Assembly: GCF_014695715.1 (NCBI RefSeq)
Contig: NZ_JACJOT010000006.1
Coordinates: forward strand, 620,001-684,000
Length of the DNA stretch: 64,000 nucleotides
Origin: Microcoleus sp. FACHB-68
GTDB lineage: Bacteria > Cyanobacteriota > Cyanobacteriia > Cyanobacteriales > Oscillatoriaceae
Direction: 5' to 3'
The translations under genes were made by a program, and so were the position numbers. The notes below the pieces were generated by a model. The model was not told the origin of the DNA. It did no database searches and was given only the letters and a program-made list of their open reading frames with translations. Positions 9,864 through 19,251 of this stretch are shown here, piece by piece (within the stretch, counting starts at the first letter, position 1; each line of letters starts with the position of its first letter).

Positions 9864-11279
9864 ATGGGCAGATGGCAAACAGGCTCGGCATTCCTTGCAG
9901 CCTTGGGACTGACAACCGGCAGCCTTGCTCCCTTGGCAATTCACAGCCCAGCCTTAGCCCGCACAACCTTTGAAGATGTGCAGGGGCATTGGGCGCAATT
10001 GTGCATTGAACGATTGGCACAGCAGGGTGTTGTCACCGGCTATCTCGATGGTACATTCCGTCCGAATGCGCTAATGTCGCGGGGGGAATTTGCCACAGTT
10101 GTCGCTCAAGCGTTTTTCAGTGCACCGGCAGTCGGCAACGACGTCCCATTTTTTGATGTTCCCACCCGTACCCGCACCGGCACCGCAGTTCGCACTGCCC
10201 GTCAAACCGGCTTTCTTGCCGGCTTTCCCAGTGGCGTCTTCCAACCCGATGAACCCCTGACTCGTGTTCAAGCAATCGTTTCCTTAACCAATGGATTAAA
10301 CTTGGCACCGACTAACTTTGCCGTCAGCGAGTTAGGGCTGGTTTATGATGATGCGAAATCGATTCCCGATTATGCCCTCAATTCAATCGTTGCCGCAACA
10401 GAAAGAGGGTTAATTGTCAACTATCCCGAAATCCGCTTCCTTCAACCCAACCAGCCGGCAACACGGGCAGAAGTCGCAGCCTTTGTCTGTCAAGCACTTG
10501 CTAGTTCCGGGAAAGCTTCGCCGGTCGCGCAGCAGTATGTCGTCGCCCCCCCAAGTTCTGGAGGCATCCAAACCAATGTTCAAACCTCTCCCAACGGACA
10601 AGTGCGGGCGCAGCTGACTTATCAGAAAGAAAATTATGTGTTCAGCAACCTGCGTGTCAAAGTTGAACAAGCCGGGCAAACGTTGCTAGACTCTCCGTTG
10701 CCGGTTGGTGGCGGCGTCAGTTCTTCCTTAGCATTTCGATTGCTTGATTTAGATGGCGATACGGAACCGGAACTGTTAATCGATTTATTTCCACGCGGGG
10801 AAGGCTGCTGTACTTATTCTTTGATTTATCGCTATCTTCCCGCATCTGGACAGTATACTTATCTGCAACAACCGTGGGGATATGCCGGCTACAATCTCAG
10901 AGATTTCAATCAGGATGGTGTGCCAGAATTTGAAAGTCAAGATCCGCGATTTGGCTTGCGATTTGCTTCGACTTATGAGGAAGCGGCAGCTCCTCTTCAA
11001 ATTTGGCAATACCGGCAAGGGCAGATGTTTGATGTTACTCGTCAATATCCGATTTTAGTCGCAGATAATTCTAGTAAATTATTGCAAGATTATGAATCTC
11101 GGCTCATTCAAGGTCAGGATGTCAGATCAGTCTTAGCGGCATATCTTGCGAATCAATTCTTGCTGGGTCAAGGTCGCGAAGCCTGGAGTGAAGTGCAGAG
11201 TAATTATGCCGGCAGTGATCGCACGCAATATTTGGAAAATTTACGGGGATTCCTTCGCAGTATCGGCTATTCTCAGTAA
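9864..11279 (+). CDS. SLH-domain envelope protein
   Basis: This exported protein (471 aa from this start) has a signal peptide ending near SPALARTTF. Three S-layer-homology repeats follow: TFEDVQGHWAQLCIERL with GYLDGTFRPNALMSRGEF, then FFDVPTRTRTGTAVRTARQ with GFPSGVFQPDEPLTRVQA, then YDDAKSIPDYALNSIVAA with LQPNQPATRAEVAAF. SLH repeats bind secondary polymers or peptidoglycan at the cell envelope. The C-terminal half (about 230-471) is a beta-rich region with DLDGDTEPELLIDLF and DFNQDGVPEFES, reminiscent of FG-GAP/VCBS calcium loops. I started at 9864 because AGAGGTGG lies 5 bases ahead and the signal peptide then begins directly (MGRWQTGSAF). The longer frame from 9804 adds 20 residues that do not fit a signal sequence. 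Confidence 0.85.
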   Translation: MGRWQTGSAFLAALGLTTGSLAPLAIHSPALARTTFEDVQGHWAQLCIERLAQQGVVTGYLDGTFRPNALMSRGEFATVVAQAFFSAPAVGNDVPFFDVPTRTRTGTAVRTARQTGFLAGFPSGVFQPDEPLTRVQAIVSLTNGLNLAPTNFAVSELGLVYDDAKSIPDYALNSIVAATERGLIVNYPEIRFLQPNQPATRAEVAAFVCQALASSGKASPVAQQYVVAPPSSGGIQTNVQTSPNGQVRAQLTYQKENYVFSNLRVKVEQAGQTLLDSPLPVGGGVSSSLAFRLLDLDGDTEPELLIDLFPRGEGCCTYSLIYRYLPASGQYTYLQQPWGYAGYNLRDFNQDGVPEFESQDPRFGLRFASTYEEAAAPLQIWQYRQGQMFDVTRQYPILVADNSSKLLQDYESRLIQGQDVRSVLAAYLANQFLLGQGREAWSEVQSNYAGSDRTQYLENLRGFLRSIGYSQ

Positions 11280-11332
11280 AGAAAGTAAGAAGAAAAAAGG
11301 CAATCGTTTTATTAGTGGAAATTTTCTAAATC

Positions 11333-13288
11333 ATGAAACCGCCAGTAACGCTCCCTCACAAAAAAATGAATTCTCTGGCTAATAGCAGAAATAAAAAGTC
11401 ACCCCTTGAAAATGTCCCTGAAAGGAAAAAATATTCCTCTTCAGTCGGATTCATCCGACTTTCGTTATTAGCTGGGGATTTTAAGTTTAAGTGGGTGAGC
11501 CGGCATCGAGAAAATGTCACGAAAACAAAGGATTGCGGAAAAAATTTCAGGTATAAAGATATCTTCCTGATTGCAGTTTCCATCTTACTTTTACCGGCAC
11601 CGGCACCGGCAGCGTTTGTGCAACCGGAACGCAGTCAAAAAGGCATGGTTGTCTCTGCTCATCCTTCGGGAAGTGATGCCGGTGTGGCGATGTTGGAACA
11701 GGGTGGCAATGCCGTTGATGCAGCAGTGGCGACGGCTTTTGCAATTTCTGTGGTTGAGCCATTTTCCGCCGGCATTGGGGGTGGTGGGTTTTTGCTGCTG
11801 CACCAAGCCGGTACAAAAGATGTGAAGGCGTTGGACTTTCGGGAACGCGCACCCCTGGCGGCAACGCGAGATATGTACCTGGATCAAGCGGGTAAGGTGC
11901 GCCCAAATTCTAGCCTAAACGGACATCTGGCGGCGGGTGTACCGGGAACGGTTGCCGGGTTATATGAAGTTCACCGGCAGTATGGAAAATTGCCCTGGTC
12001 ATCAGTGGTGCAGCCGGCAATTCGTCTGGCAAATCAAGGTTTTTTAGTAGGCCGGAAGTACGTGACCTATGCAGAATATCGCAAAGAGATGCTGCTGAGT
12101 AACCCAGCCGCCCGCGAGATTTTCACCGTTGATGGGAGGATGTACGCCGTGGGAGAGCGTTTGCAGCAGTGGAGTTTGGCCCAAACCTTGCAGAATATTG
12201 CCGCAGATCCCCAAAGTTTTTACACCGGCGTCACTGCCCAGGCGATCGCTGCAGATATGGCGAAAAATGGCGGTTTAATCACCCTGGAAGACCTGAAAGC
12301 TTACAAACCGATCTGGCGTGAACCGCTGTGTGGGGTGGCGCTGCAAGTGGAAATTTGCTCCATGCCGCCGCCTTCTTCGGGTGGGGTTCACCTGTTAGAA
12401 ATTTTAAATATTATCGGGGATACAAATTTAAAATCTTTGGGTTGGCACCATCCAGACGCACTGCACCTAATCGCGGAAGCCATGAAAATTGCTTATGCGG
12501 ATCGTTCTAAACATTTGGGAGATCCGGATTTTGTGAAGGTGCCGGTGGCGTCGCTGATTAGCCCAGATTATGCTAAATTACGGCGTCAGGAAATCGAGAT
12601 GGGACGAGCCAGACCGGCAACTGAAGTGAAGCCGGTAGATGCCGAGACACTAAGCCGATTTGCCAAGGGTGAATCCCAAGATACCACGCATTTAACAGTG
12701 GTGGATGCAGAGCACAATGTTGTCAGCTTAACCTTTACCGTGAACGGTCCCTTTGGTGCCGGCGTCGTGGCGGAGGGAACCGGCATTCTGCTTAACAACG
12801 AGATGGATGATTTTGCGATCGCACTGAATACACCGAATCTATTCGGGTTGGTAGGCAGCGAAGCCAATGCGATCGCACCGGGAAAAACGCCGCTTTCCAG
12901 TATGACGCCGGTGATTGTCAGGGAAAATGGCAAATTGCGGATGGCTGCCGGTGCTCCGGGTGGCAGTACCATTATCACCACCGTGCTGCAAATTGTGCTG
13001 AATGTGCTGGTTTATGAGATGGATGCCGGTGCTGCGGTTTCTGCGCCGCGTTTGCACCATCAATGGTTGCCTGATCAACTGCGGGTGGAACCTTGGGGGT
13101 TTGATCCGGCAACGCTAGAAGAATTGCGCCGGCGGGGTCATCAGATTGATGTGCAACCCGTTTGGGGCAATGGCAATGTGGTTGTGGTAACACCGGATGG
13201 GACATTAGAAGGAGCAGCCGATCCGCGTGGGGAAGGTGCGGCGCGAGGCTTTTTTGAGGCAATGCCAATGCCAATGTGGTCGTGGTAA
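11333..13288 (+). CDS. ggt: Gamma-glutamyltransferase
   Basis: This Ntn-hydrolase cleaves or transfers the gamma-glutamyl group of glutathione in the periplasm and is made as an autoprocessed precursor. Core motifs: GMVVSAHPSGSDAG, GGNAVDAAVA, substrate Arg in DFRERAP (about 171), the processing site DTTHLTVVD with catalytic Thr451, LLNNEMDDF, PLSSMTPVIV and GAPGGSTI. The start is uncertain. Residues 1-74 before the signal-like YKDIFLIAVSILLLPAPAPA are not typical and no good ribosome-binding site precedes the ATGs at 11333 or 11366. A GTG at 11495 is a reasonable alternative. The end is also abnormal: after the family's normal terminal sequence (TPDGTLEGAADPRGEGAARGFF) the frame reads EAMPMPMWSW and stops, because the last 75 bases are duplicated out of frame just downstream. 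Confidence 0.88.
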   Translation: MKPPVTLPHKKMNSLANSRNKKSPLENVPERKKYSSSVGFIRLSLLAGDFKFKWVSRHRENVTKTKDCGKNFRYKDIFLIAVSILLLPAPAPAAFVQPERSQKGMVVSAHPSGSDAGVAMLEQGGNAVDAAVATAFAISVVEPFSAGIGGGGFLLLHQAGTKDVKALDFRERAPLAATRDMYLDQAGKVRPNSSLNGHLAAGVPGTVAGLYEVHRQYGKLPWSSVVQPAIRLANQGFLVGRKYVTYAEYRKEMLLSNPAAREIFTVDGRMYAVGERLQQWSLAQTLQNIAADPQSFYTGVTAQAIAADMAKNGGLITLEDLKAYKPIWREPLCGVALQVEICSMPPPSSGGVHLLEILNIIGDTNLKSLGWHHPDALHLIAEAMKIAYADRSKHLGDPDFVKVPVASLISPDYAKLRRQEIEMGRARPATEVKPVDAETLSRFAKGESQDTTHLTVVDAEHNVVSLTFTVNGPFGAGVVAEGTGILLNNEMDDFAIALNTPNLFGLVGSEANAIAPGKTPLSSMTPVIVRENGKLRMAAGAPGGSTIITTVLQIVLNVLVYEMDAGAAVSAPRLHHQWLPDQLRVEPWGFDPATLEELRRRGHQIDVQPVWGNGNVVVVTPDGTLEGAADPRGEGAARGFFEAMPMPMWSW

Positions 13289-13347
13289 CGCCGGATGGGA
13301 CGTTAGAAGGAGCAGCTGATGGGGAAGTTGCGGCGCGAGGGTTTTAA
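13175..13347 (+). repeat. Out-of-frame tandem duplication of the ggt 3' end
   Basis: Bases 13175-13254 (AATGTGGTTGTGGTAACACC onward to GCGCGAGGCTTTT) recur at 13273-13347 with few changes. The offset is 98 bases, which is not a multiple of three. The second copy, read from 13273, gives NVVVVTPDGTLEGAAD then GEVAARGF and stops at TAA 13345-13347. This is a plausible native C-terminus for the enzyme. Confidence 0.9.
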
Positions 13348-13482
13348 AAACCATTGATAAAAAAGGCAAAAGACAAGTTTTTACGCACATCTGGGAAGAT
13401 GGAATGTAATTGCCCTTGAGTATCCATTCTGGTTACAAAGGTACAAGGCTTGTCGAAGTTGGGAATCTGGGAGTAAAGAGTC

Positions 13483-15054
13483 ATGCAATTCGTGTCCGAC
13501 CCATCGATCACTGTTAAAATCCGCAAGATGAATGAGCGGGTGCGGTGGCGGCACTCCATGATTGCCGAACGTTCTATCGATCAAACCCGAATGGTTGTGG
13601 ACGATGGCAAAGACGACTCTCCAGAGTTTTCATTTTTGGTTGTCGGAGATAGCGGATCGGGCCGGCATGGCAGTCAAAACCCACAACGGCAAATTGCAGA
13701 ACAAATGGCGCTACAGCGAGACAGTTGCCGGTTTGTGCTGCACACCGGCGACGTGATTTATCTCGTGGGATCGAGCGAATATTACCCCGAAAACTTTATC
13801 AAGCCTTATCGAGAGTTTCTTGCCGGCGGCGAGCATCCTGACCGCATTGATTATGACAAGATGGTGTTTAACTTGCCGTTTCTGCCGGTGTTGGGCAATC
13901 ACGATTACTATGACTTGCCTTTAGTCTACGGTGTGATGTCTTTAGTCGCGCTGCCACTTCGCCGGTTGCTGCGATCTCGGCTGGATCTTGATATAGGTTT
14001 GCATGGTTCAGGGCAAGGCAAAGCGTATGCGAAAGCGTTCCTCGATTACCTTCAAGGCGTTAACGATTGGGAGCTGGGAAATCATTTAGACCGGCATTAC
14101 ACCGCCACAACAGAAACCGGGCGATGTCTGCGTTACGAACCCGGACGTTTTACTCGCTTACCTAACCGTTATTATAGCTTTCGTTACGGTGGAATTGACT
14201 TTTTTGCCCTCGATTCAAATACTTTTAATGCACCCCCACCGTTGCCGGCAACCAAAGAAGGGGATGCTTACCGCCGTCTGTTAGAAAAGCGCCGGGATGA
14301 GTTAGACCAACAACAAGTTGAAATTGCCGAAACTTCGTCTCGTCTTAACCCCAATGTCCCCGATGAAGCAGAACATCTCGACGATTTGCGGACTAAGTTA
14401 GAGCAACTTGAAGAGTTAACGATTGATATTAATAAACAACTGGCAGCCGACGCAACAACGGTTACTGATTTTGAACAACTTGATTGGCTCAAACAACAAC
14501 TCATCGAATCATGGAATACTGAAGGAGTGCGCGGACGGGTGATTTATTTTCACCATCCCCCCTATGTGACTGAGGCAACAAAATGGCAGCAGGCGCAAAC
14601 TTTAACCGTTCGCCGGCATCTCCGCTGGGTGTTGGATGGGGTGTCTGTGGTAGTTGGAGATCAGGCGCAAGGGCGTCCGCTTGTGGATTTAATTTTAAAC
14701 GGTCACGCTCACTGCTTGGAATATCTTCGCAGCGATGATACCGGCCATGCGGATTCTAACCTTAATTGGATTGTTTGCGGTGGCAGTGGTTACAGTCTGC
14801 GCCGGCAGCGGGAAGAAGGGCCGGATTTGATGGAAACTTTCTGGGAAACTGAAGGCAAGGATCTACTAAAAGTCGCCCAGTCCCAGCTTTTTATCGGTCG
14901 TAAGGGACACGGTTCTAAAAAACGCCGGCCTTATTCTTTTCTGCGAATTGATGTTAAGGATGGTTTTCCGCCTAAATTTATCGTCCGTCCGTTTATCTCC
15001 GAACGCTTTCAGCGGCAATGGACACATCACGAAAGCGAATCCTTTGAGATTTAA
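13483..15054 (+). CDS. Calcineurin-like metallophosphoesterase
   Basis: This dinuclear-metal phosphoesterase superfamily protein has the full motif set in order: GDSGSGRHG (metal Asp), HTGDVIY, GNHDYYD (metal Asn, catalytic His), YFHHPPYVTEA and LNGHAHCLEYL. A charged helical insertion rich in E, D and Q lies around residues 265-325 (LEKRRDELDQQQVEIAETS). It is probably a coiled coil and is not part of the catalytic core. No signal peptide is seen. The substrate (nucleotide, phosphoprotein or lipid) cannot be told. The ATG at 13483 has a GGGAG upstream; an internal ATG at 13528 is possible. The gene lies downstream of ggt in the same direction with a 135-base gap. Confidence 0.85.
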   Translation: MQFVSDPSITVKIRKMNERVRWRHSMIAERSIDQTRMVVDDGKDDSPEFSFLVVGDSGSGRHGSQNPQRQIAEQMALQRDSCRFVLHTGDVIYLVGSSEYYPENFIKPYREFLAGGEHPDRIDYDKMVFNLPFLPVLGNHDYYDLPLVYGVMSLVALPLRRLLRSRLDLDIGLHGSGQGKAYAKAFLDYLQGVNDWELGNHLDRHYTATTETGRCLRYEPGRFTRLPNRYYSFRYGGIDFFALDSNTFNAPPPLPATKEGDAYRRLLEKRRDELDQQQVEIAETSSRLNPNVPDEAEHLDDLRTKLEQLEELTIDINKQLAADATTVTDFEQLDWLKQQLIESWNTEGVRGRVIYFHHPPYVTEATKWQQAQTLTVRRHLRWVLDGVSVVVGDQAQGRPLVDLILNGHAHCLEYLRSDDTGHADSNLNWIVCGGSGYSLRRQREEGPDLMETFWETEGKDLLKVAQSQLFIGRKGHGSKKRRPYSFLRIDVKDGFPPKFIVRPFISERFQRQWTHHESESFEI

Positions 15055-15144
15055 GTTTGAGCCGGCGAAGGAGAGACAGAACACCATAATCGTGAAAAAT
15101 CTCAACTTCTAATCCCGGCTTCAATCTCCAAACTTCATGACTTA

Positions 15145-16011
15145 CTAACAGCTTCTCGGTGGTTGTCGATTGCCGGCATTGATGCGACTAAAATCCTTAA
15201 GATTCAACAAAGCACTCCTATACCGAATCTTATTGCCTACCTTTTGACCTCGACGAACATCCAAGTTTCTCGCCAGATCCCACTTCACAAATTGTTCGCC
15301 GGTGCTAATTACGGTTTCCTTCGTGTTGAAAGGTGGTTCAGAAGTTTCTACAGCTTGGCCGGCTACAGTATTTCCATTCACTTTGCCATCAATGCAAATC
15401 GTGTTTCCTGAATCAATTTGATTGTAATAACCAAGAATCTGATTTCCTTTCTTACGGAATAAAAAGTAAAAACCTCCCGCTTTCACTAATTCTTCGTCAC
15501 TCACAACTTTTGACGAGAGTTGAGCGGTAACATAGCGATAATTTCCATCGGGGAGCGTTCCAACTGGAGAATTATTATTGGGTGTCTTTGCGGGATCAAA
15601 ATCATTGAGTTGAGTCAGATACTTTTGTAAATCTTCCGTGCGCTCTTTCGTCAGTTTTTCAAAACATCCATTCCGAAATATTGGATATTCCCGTCCATCT
15701 GGCGAAGCAGGTATTTCAAAACCGCAACTGCTATCACGAAACTTAATCCATGTATTCTCCACCTCTATGAGCCGGTCTTTTTGCTCCCCACTTACCACCG
15801 CAAGAACTTTTTGATAAACCTCATTTAACTGTTTATCTGCGGCTTGATAAGACTGAGTGGAACAAGTTATCATTTCAGGCGTGGTTGTGGCATTTTTGCA
15901 ATCAACATTTTGGGCAATAATGTCCCCTGATGCCGCAATGCTTAAACTTGCGAAGAATGATAAGAGTGCAATGACTGCCAGAATAGCAGAAGTTCTGAAT
16001 TTTCTAAGCAT
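15145..16011 (-). CDS. Exported protein with LprI-like (DUF1311) domain
   Basis: A signal peptide (about 1-27, ILAVIALLSFFASLSIAASG) is followed by an LprI/DUF1311 domain at about 35-135. Its typical cysteines and motifs are VDCKNATTTPEMITC, SYQAADKQLNEVYQKV, WIKFRDSSCGFE and FRNGCFEKLTKERTEDL. Members of this family include mycobacterial and proteobacterial lysozyme inhibitors, though most are uncharacterised. Residues 145-288 form a second domain with two further cysteines that I do not recognise; it looks beta-rich (YYNQIDSGNTICIDGKVNG). It is followed on the same strand by no gene and preceded by a shorter paralogue. Confidence 0.75.
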   Translation of the reverse strand: MLRKFRTSAILAVIALLSFFASLSIAASGDIIAQNVDCKNATTTPEMITCSTQSYQAADKQLNEVYQKVLAVVSGEQKDRLIEVENTWIKFRDSSCGFEIPASPDGREYPIFRNGCFEKLTKERTEDLQKYLTQLNDFDPAKTPNNNSPVGTLPDGNYRYVTAQLSSKVVSDEELVKAGGFYFLFRKKGNQILGYYNQIDSGNTICIDGKVNGNTVAGQAVETSEPPFNTKETVISTGEQFVKWDLARNLDVRRGQKVGNKIRYRSALLNLKDFSRINAGNRQPPRSC

Positions 16012-16177
16012 AGTTTTCTCTATTTTTCAAGATTACAATAATTTTCGAGCATCACCTTTTCGTTAGCGTTGCACTTATCTCAAGCAAAAAATTAGTGCAA
16101 TAGCTCTGATTTTGCTAAGAAAAAGGTGGAAGTTAACTGAGGACAAGCAATACCTAAACTGCCAAATTGACAGCATC

Positions 16178-16705
16178 TCACGAGCCTTTCGACTCGTTGA
16201 ATAAAGTTTGTTGCTTTTTAATATTGTCCCCTTTTGTCAAAAGGTTTAAAGTTTTCGGTAGATTTTGGCCGCCTCTAAAAGATAGATACTCTTCTAAAGC
16301 AGCCGTGCGTCGTCTTGTTAGTCGTTCAAGGCATTGGAGGAGTGCAGTTCCATATCCTGTTGAGGTTCGGTAAAGATAAGTTTCAAACTCGCAGCTACCG
16401 TCTCGCAATTTAATCCAAGTTTGCTGAATCTCAATGAGTTGATTTTTTTTATCGGGGCTTAAGGTTAAAAGGACTTGCTGATAAATCTCATTTAAACGTT
16501 TGTCTGCGGCTTCATAAGACAAGCCGGCGCAATATTTGAGTTCGACTTCCGATGTGGGTTTAGAGCAATTGATGTTTTCCGGTGCCGCTAGGCTGGGAGT
16601 AGAGAGGAGTGATAAAAGCCCAATTGCGATTAGAATAACGGAAATTATCTGTTTTCTGACTACACTTATCCGATGGCTATCAAGTTTTGAGATATTCTTA
16701 AGCAT
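16178..16705 (-). CDS. Exported LprI-like (DUF1311) protein, paralogue of its neighbour
   Basis: This 175-residue protein has a signal peptide (IISVILIAIGLLSLLSTPSLA) and one LprI-like domain: NINCSKPTSEVELKYC, SYEAADKRLNEIYQQV, WIKLRDGSCEFE, LLQCLERLTRRRTAALEEYL. It lacks the extra C-terminal domain of the adjacent paralogue. The two genes lie in tandem on the minus strand and probably arose by duplication. I chose the ATG at 16705 because AAAGGAG lies just ahead; the longer frame to 16792 adds 29 residues before the signal peptide. A role in envelope or peptidoglycan protection is inferred from the family only. Confidence 0.75.
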   Translation of the reverse strand: MLKNISKLDSHRISVVRKQIISVILIAIGLLSLLSTPSLAAPENINCSKPTSEVELKYCAGLSYEAADKRLNEIYQQVLLTLSPDKKNQLIEIQQTWIKLRDGSCEFETYLYRTSTGYGTALLQCLERLTRRRTAALEEYLSFRGGQNLPKTLNLLTKGDNIKKQQTLFNESKGS

Positions 16706-17074
16706 TTCTTCTCCTTTAGTGTTACACCGGCAGCGAATTCCCTTACCAGGGTTCAGGTGATCTGGTAATAAGCTTTCTGTGTCTCTCCTCAATTAAACAT
16801 GATAAATTGGCTAATTTTCATAAGATTTATTAAAACTTTAAAGCTTCTAGTGATAGTTGTAAATCAAGGGTGACTTGGGTTAGGGTACGACAAAGCCGGC
16901 AGGGCGCTAGAGAGGGACTTAACTCAGTTAAACTGGTGAGAATCAAGAGCCGGTATCAACTCCTCCTCAATCTTTAACTTTATTTAAACTTTTTTAAAAA
17001 TCCGTTCTGACTCAACGGGCATTTGCCGTTTAAAATAATTGCTATAGATAACCCTGAAAGAAACTTGAGCGAAT

Positions 17075-17521
17075 ATGTTAAAAACAAAACAGATTTTAGG
17101 CATGGTATCCTTAACATCACTGCTTTTGTTTGGCCTACAGTCATACACAACAGCACAGTGGCAGGATGAAGAAGGTGTCCCTGCCGGTTTAATCGAACAA
17201 GCCATTTCTGAAAATGCTTCCAGTGAGGTTGAACCCGATAAAACCACCATCCAAACTGTGCGGGAAGCCGGTCAACAAGTTCCACTTTATCTTATTGAAT
17301 TCAAAAGTGCGAATCTTTGTGGTGCAACGGGATGCCTTCATGTGGGATATATTCCTGCCGGCCAAAATTATCAGCGAGTGTTAGGAGTCTATCTCACTGA
17401 ATCTAATATTACCGTATCTAACCGGGTACAAAATGGACTGCCTTGCCTGAATTTTCCGGTTCCACCTGATGCTGTGGCAACCTGGTGTTATGACGGATCG
17501 AAGTATGCACTTTCAAGGTAA
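17075..17521 (+). CDS. Small secreted protein of unknown function
   Basis: This 148-residue product has a signal peptide (ILGMVSLTSLLLFGLQSYTTAQ) and a mature part with four cysteines (NLCGATGC, LPCLNF, TWCYDG), probably two disulfides in the periplasm. The mature region contains PLYLIEFKSANLCGATGC and LHVGYIPAGQNYQRVLGVYL. I do not recognise a named family. Proteins of this general pattern occur in cyanobacteria next to envelope genes, but no function can be proposed. Confidence 0.6.
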   Translation: MLKTKQILGMVSLTSLLLFGLQSYTTAQWQDEEGVPAGLIEQAISENASSEVEPDKTTIQTVREAGQQVPLYLIEFKSANLCGATGCLHVGYIPAGQNYQRVLGVYLTESNITVSNRVQNGLPCLNFPVPPDAVATWCYDGSKYALSR

Positions 17522-17830
17522 TTCGTTGCCGGTTAAGCACTGACTGTAGCGGTTGCAATGGGGTGAAATTTAGATGATGCCGGTTTTGCCGTTGAAACCT
17601 TAACCTGACCAATTACGGCCCTTATCGCCCTAAAAATCGCTATCGCGTTTACGGATATTCTTGCATTCTGGCTATAGTTTGCTACACTCGTCTTACCACT
17701 GGCGCACTCAGGGTTCATTCTGCATATTAATTCAAGCAACCTATAGCATCAACCCTATTTAAAAATAGAGTTGTATCAATTATTAATTCCTAAAAGTTAT
17801 TTCCCCTAAAACGAGCAGTCGCTTGAAGTT
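17522..17830. other. Intergenic region with an AT hairpin
   Basis: No gene is supported. Small minus-strand frames at 17418-17612 and 17533-17739 are unconvincing. Near the right end CCCTATTTAAAAATAGAG forms a short hairpin in the AT-rich approach to the O-acyltransferase gene. Confidence 0.4.
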
Positions 17831-19246
17831 ATGTTATTTACAACTTACCAATTTTTACTATTTTTCATTATAACTTTCATAATTGCAATTTTCTTAAAAA
17901 GAAAAGTCGTTCCGTATAAAATATTTTTATTGTTAATAAGTTTGATTTTTTATTCATTTTGGAATTTTTCTTTTTTAGCGTTGCTGGTGACGAGTACGAT
18001 AGTTAATTATTTGCTTCTTCAAAGTCTGTTTGTAACTAACGACAGGCAGATATTTTTAATAATGGGTTTGACTTTTAATATTGGATTTTTAGGAGTTTTT
18101 AAATACTATAATTTCTTTACAGACACTTTGTTCAATCTTTTAAATACCCTTAATATACAATCAAATTTACAACTATTGCAAATTATCGCTCCCGTTGGCG
18201 TCTCATTCTATACTTTTAGAATAATATCCCATTTAGTAGATTGCTATAATCAAAAACTTGAATGCCCTAGTTTTCTGGATTATACCGTCTACATTACCTA
18301 TTTCCCCCAAATTGCTTCAGGGCCAATTGCCAGAGCCAAAGAATTTTATTCTCAACTCAATAGCCCCAATAAATATGATTATCAAATCGAAGAAGTGACG
18401 ACTTTAATTTTATCGGGATTATTTAAAAAATACACTTTATCTAGTTTTTTATTTAATTTTACTCAACTTCCTTTCCTCTCGCCTCAGCAATATTCCAGCA
18501 TCGATCTGAGCTTGGCTGCAATTTCCTATTCTTGCTTAATTTATGTAGATTTTAGCGGATATTCAGATTTAGCCAATGGAATTTCCTGTTTGCTGGGTTT
18601 TAAACCTATCCCAAACTTTAATATGCCTTACCGAGCTTTAAGCCTGCAAGAGTTTTGGAGAAGATGGCATATTAGCCTTTCTGAATGGTTGAGAGATTAT
18701 GTCTATATTCCTTTAGGGGGTAATAAAAATGGTAAATTTAGCAAATATATAAATTTGTTGTTGACAATGCTAATCGGTGGTTTTTGGCATGGTGCCGGCT
18801 TGAATTTTATTGTCTGGGGTGCGATTCACGGCTTAGGATTAATTGTCAATCATCTGTGGCAAGATTTATCAAAATTTGTTCGCTTTACTAAAATCCCTTT
18901 TCTTTCTTCACTTGCTCCTATATTTTTCTGGGTTATCACATTTTGCTTCATCACCTGTAGCTGGATATTTTTTAACAGTAGCAGTTCGGAAAGCGCTATG
19001 ATTTTTTTATACGGAATTATTCACTCAGAAGTTAACACCTTTCAATTTAATTTTTGGCAGCTATACTTGGTTATTGCAATTGTTGCCCTAATCAACTTTT
19101 ACGGAAATCAGTTAAATAAGCTGTTTTTAACTGTACTTTCAGTTAAAAGCTTATTATTTCAAGTTGTTTTAGTTTCCCTGCTTGTATATTCTATCCTAAT
19201 GCTTGGCCCAAACACGGTTCCGCCTTTTATTTACTTTAATTTTTAA
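17831..19246 (+). CDS. MBOAT-family O-acyltransferase (AlgI-like)
   Basis: This polytopic membrane O-acyltransferase (471 aa) is of the type that moves acetyl groups across the membrane onto extracellular polysaccharides. Typical motifs are KYYNFF, APVGVSFYTFRIISHLVD, ASGPIARAKEF, VDFSGYSDLANGISCLLGF, FWRRWHISLSEWLRDYVYIP (H280), PLGGNKNG and the invariant-His motif GGFWHGAGLNFIVWGAIHG (H320). The gene is markedly AT-rich compared with its neighbours, including many AAA, TTT and ATT codons. It ends 5 bases before the SGNH gene, so the two are almost certainly co-transcribed. The substrate polymer is unknown. Confidence 0.88.
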   Translation: MLFTTYQFLLFFIITFIIAIFLKRKVVPYKIFLLLISLIFYSFWNFSFLALLVTSTIVNYLLLQSLFVTNDRQIFLIMGLTFNIGFLGVFKYYNFFTDTLFNLLNTLNIQSNLQLLQIIAPVGVSFYTFRIISHLVDCYNQKLECPSFLDYTVYITYFPQIASGPIARAKEFYSQLNSPNKYDYQIEEVTTLILSGLFKKYTLSSFLFNFTQLPFLSPQQYSSIDLSLAAISYSCLIYVDFSGYSDLANGISCLLGFKPIPNFNMPYRALSLQEFWRRWHISLSEWLRDYVYIPLGGNKNGKFSKYINLLLTMLIGGFWHGAGLNFIVWGAIHGLGLIVNHLWQDLSKFVRFTKIPFLSSLAPIFFWVITFCFITCSWIFFNSSSSESAMIFLYGIIHSEVNTFQFNFWQLYLVIAIVALINFYGNQLNKLFLTVLSVKSLLFQVVLVSLLVYSILMLGPNTVPPFIYFNF

Positions 19247-19251
19247 AATAT

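Noticed and set aside
13283-13347. Second copy of the ggt end as a separate gene
   Set aside because: It has no start signal and only repeats the preceding C-terminal codons.
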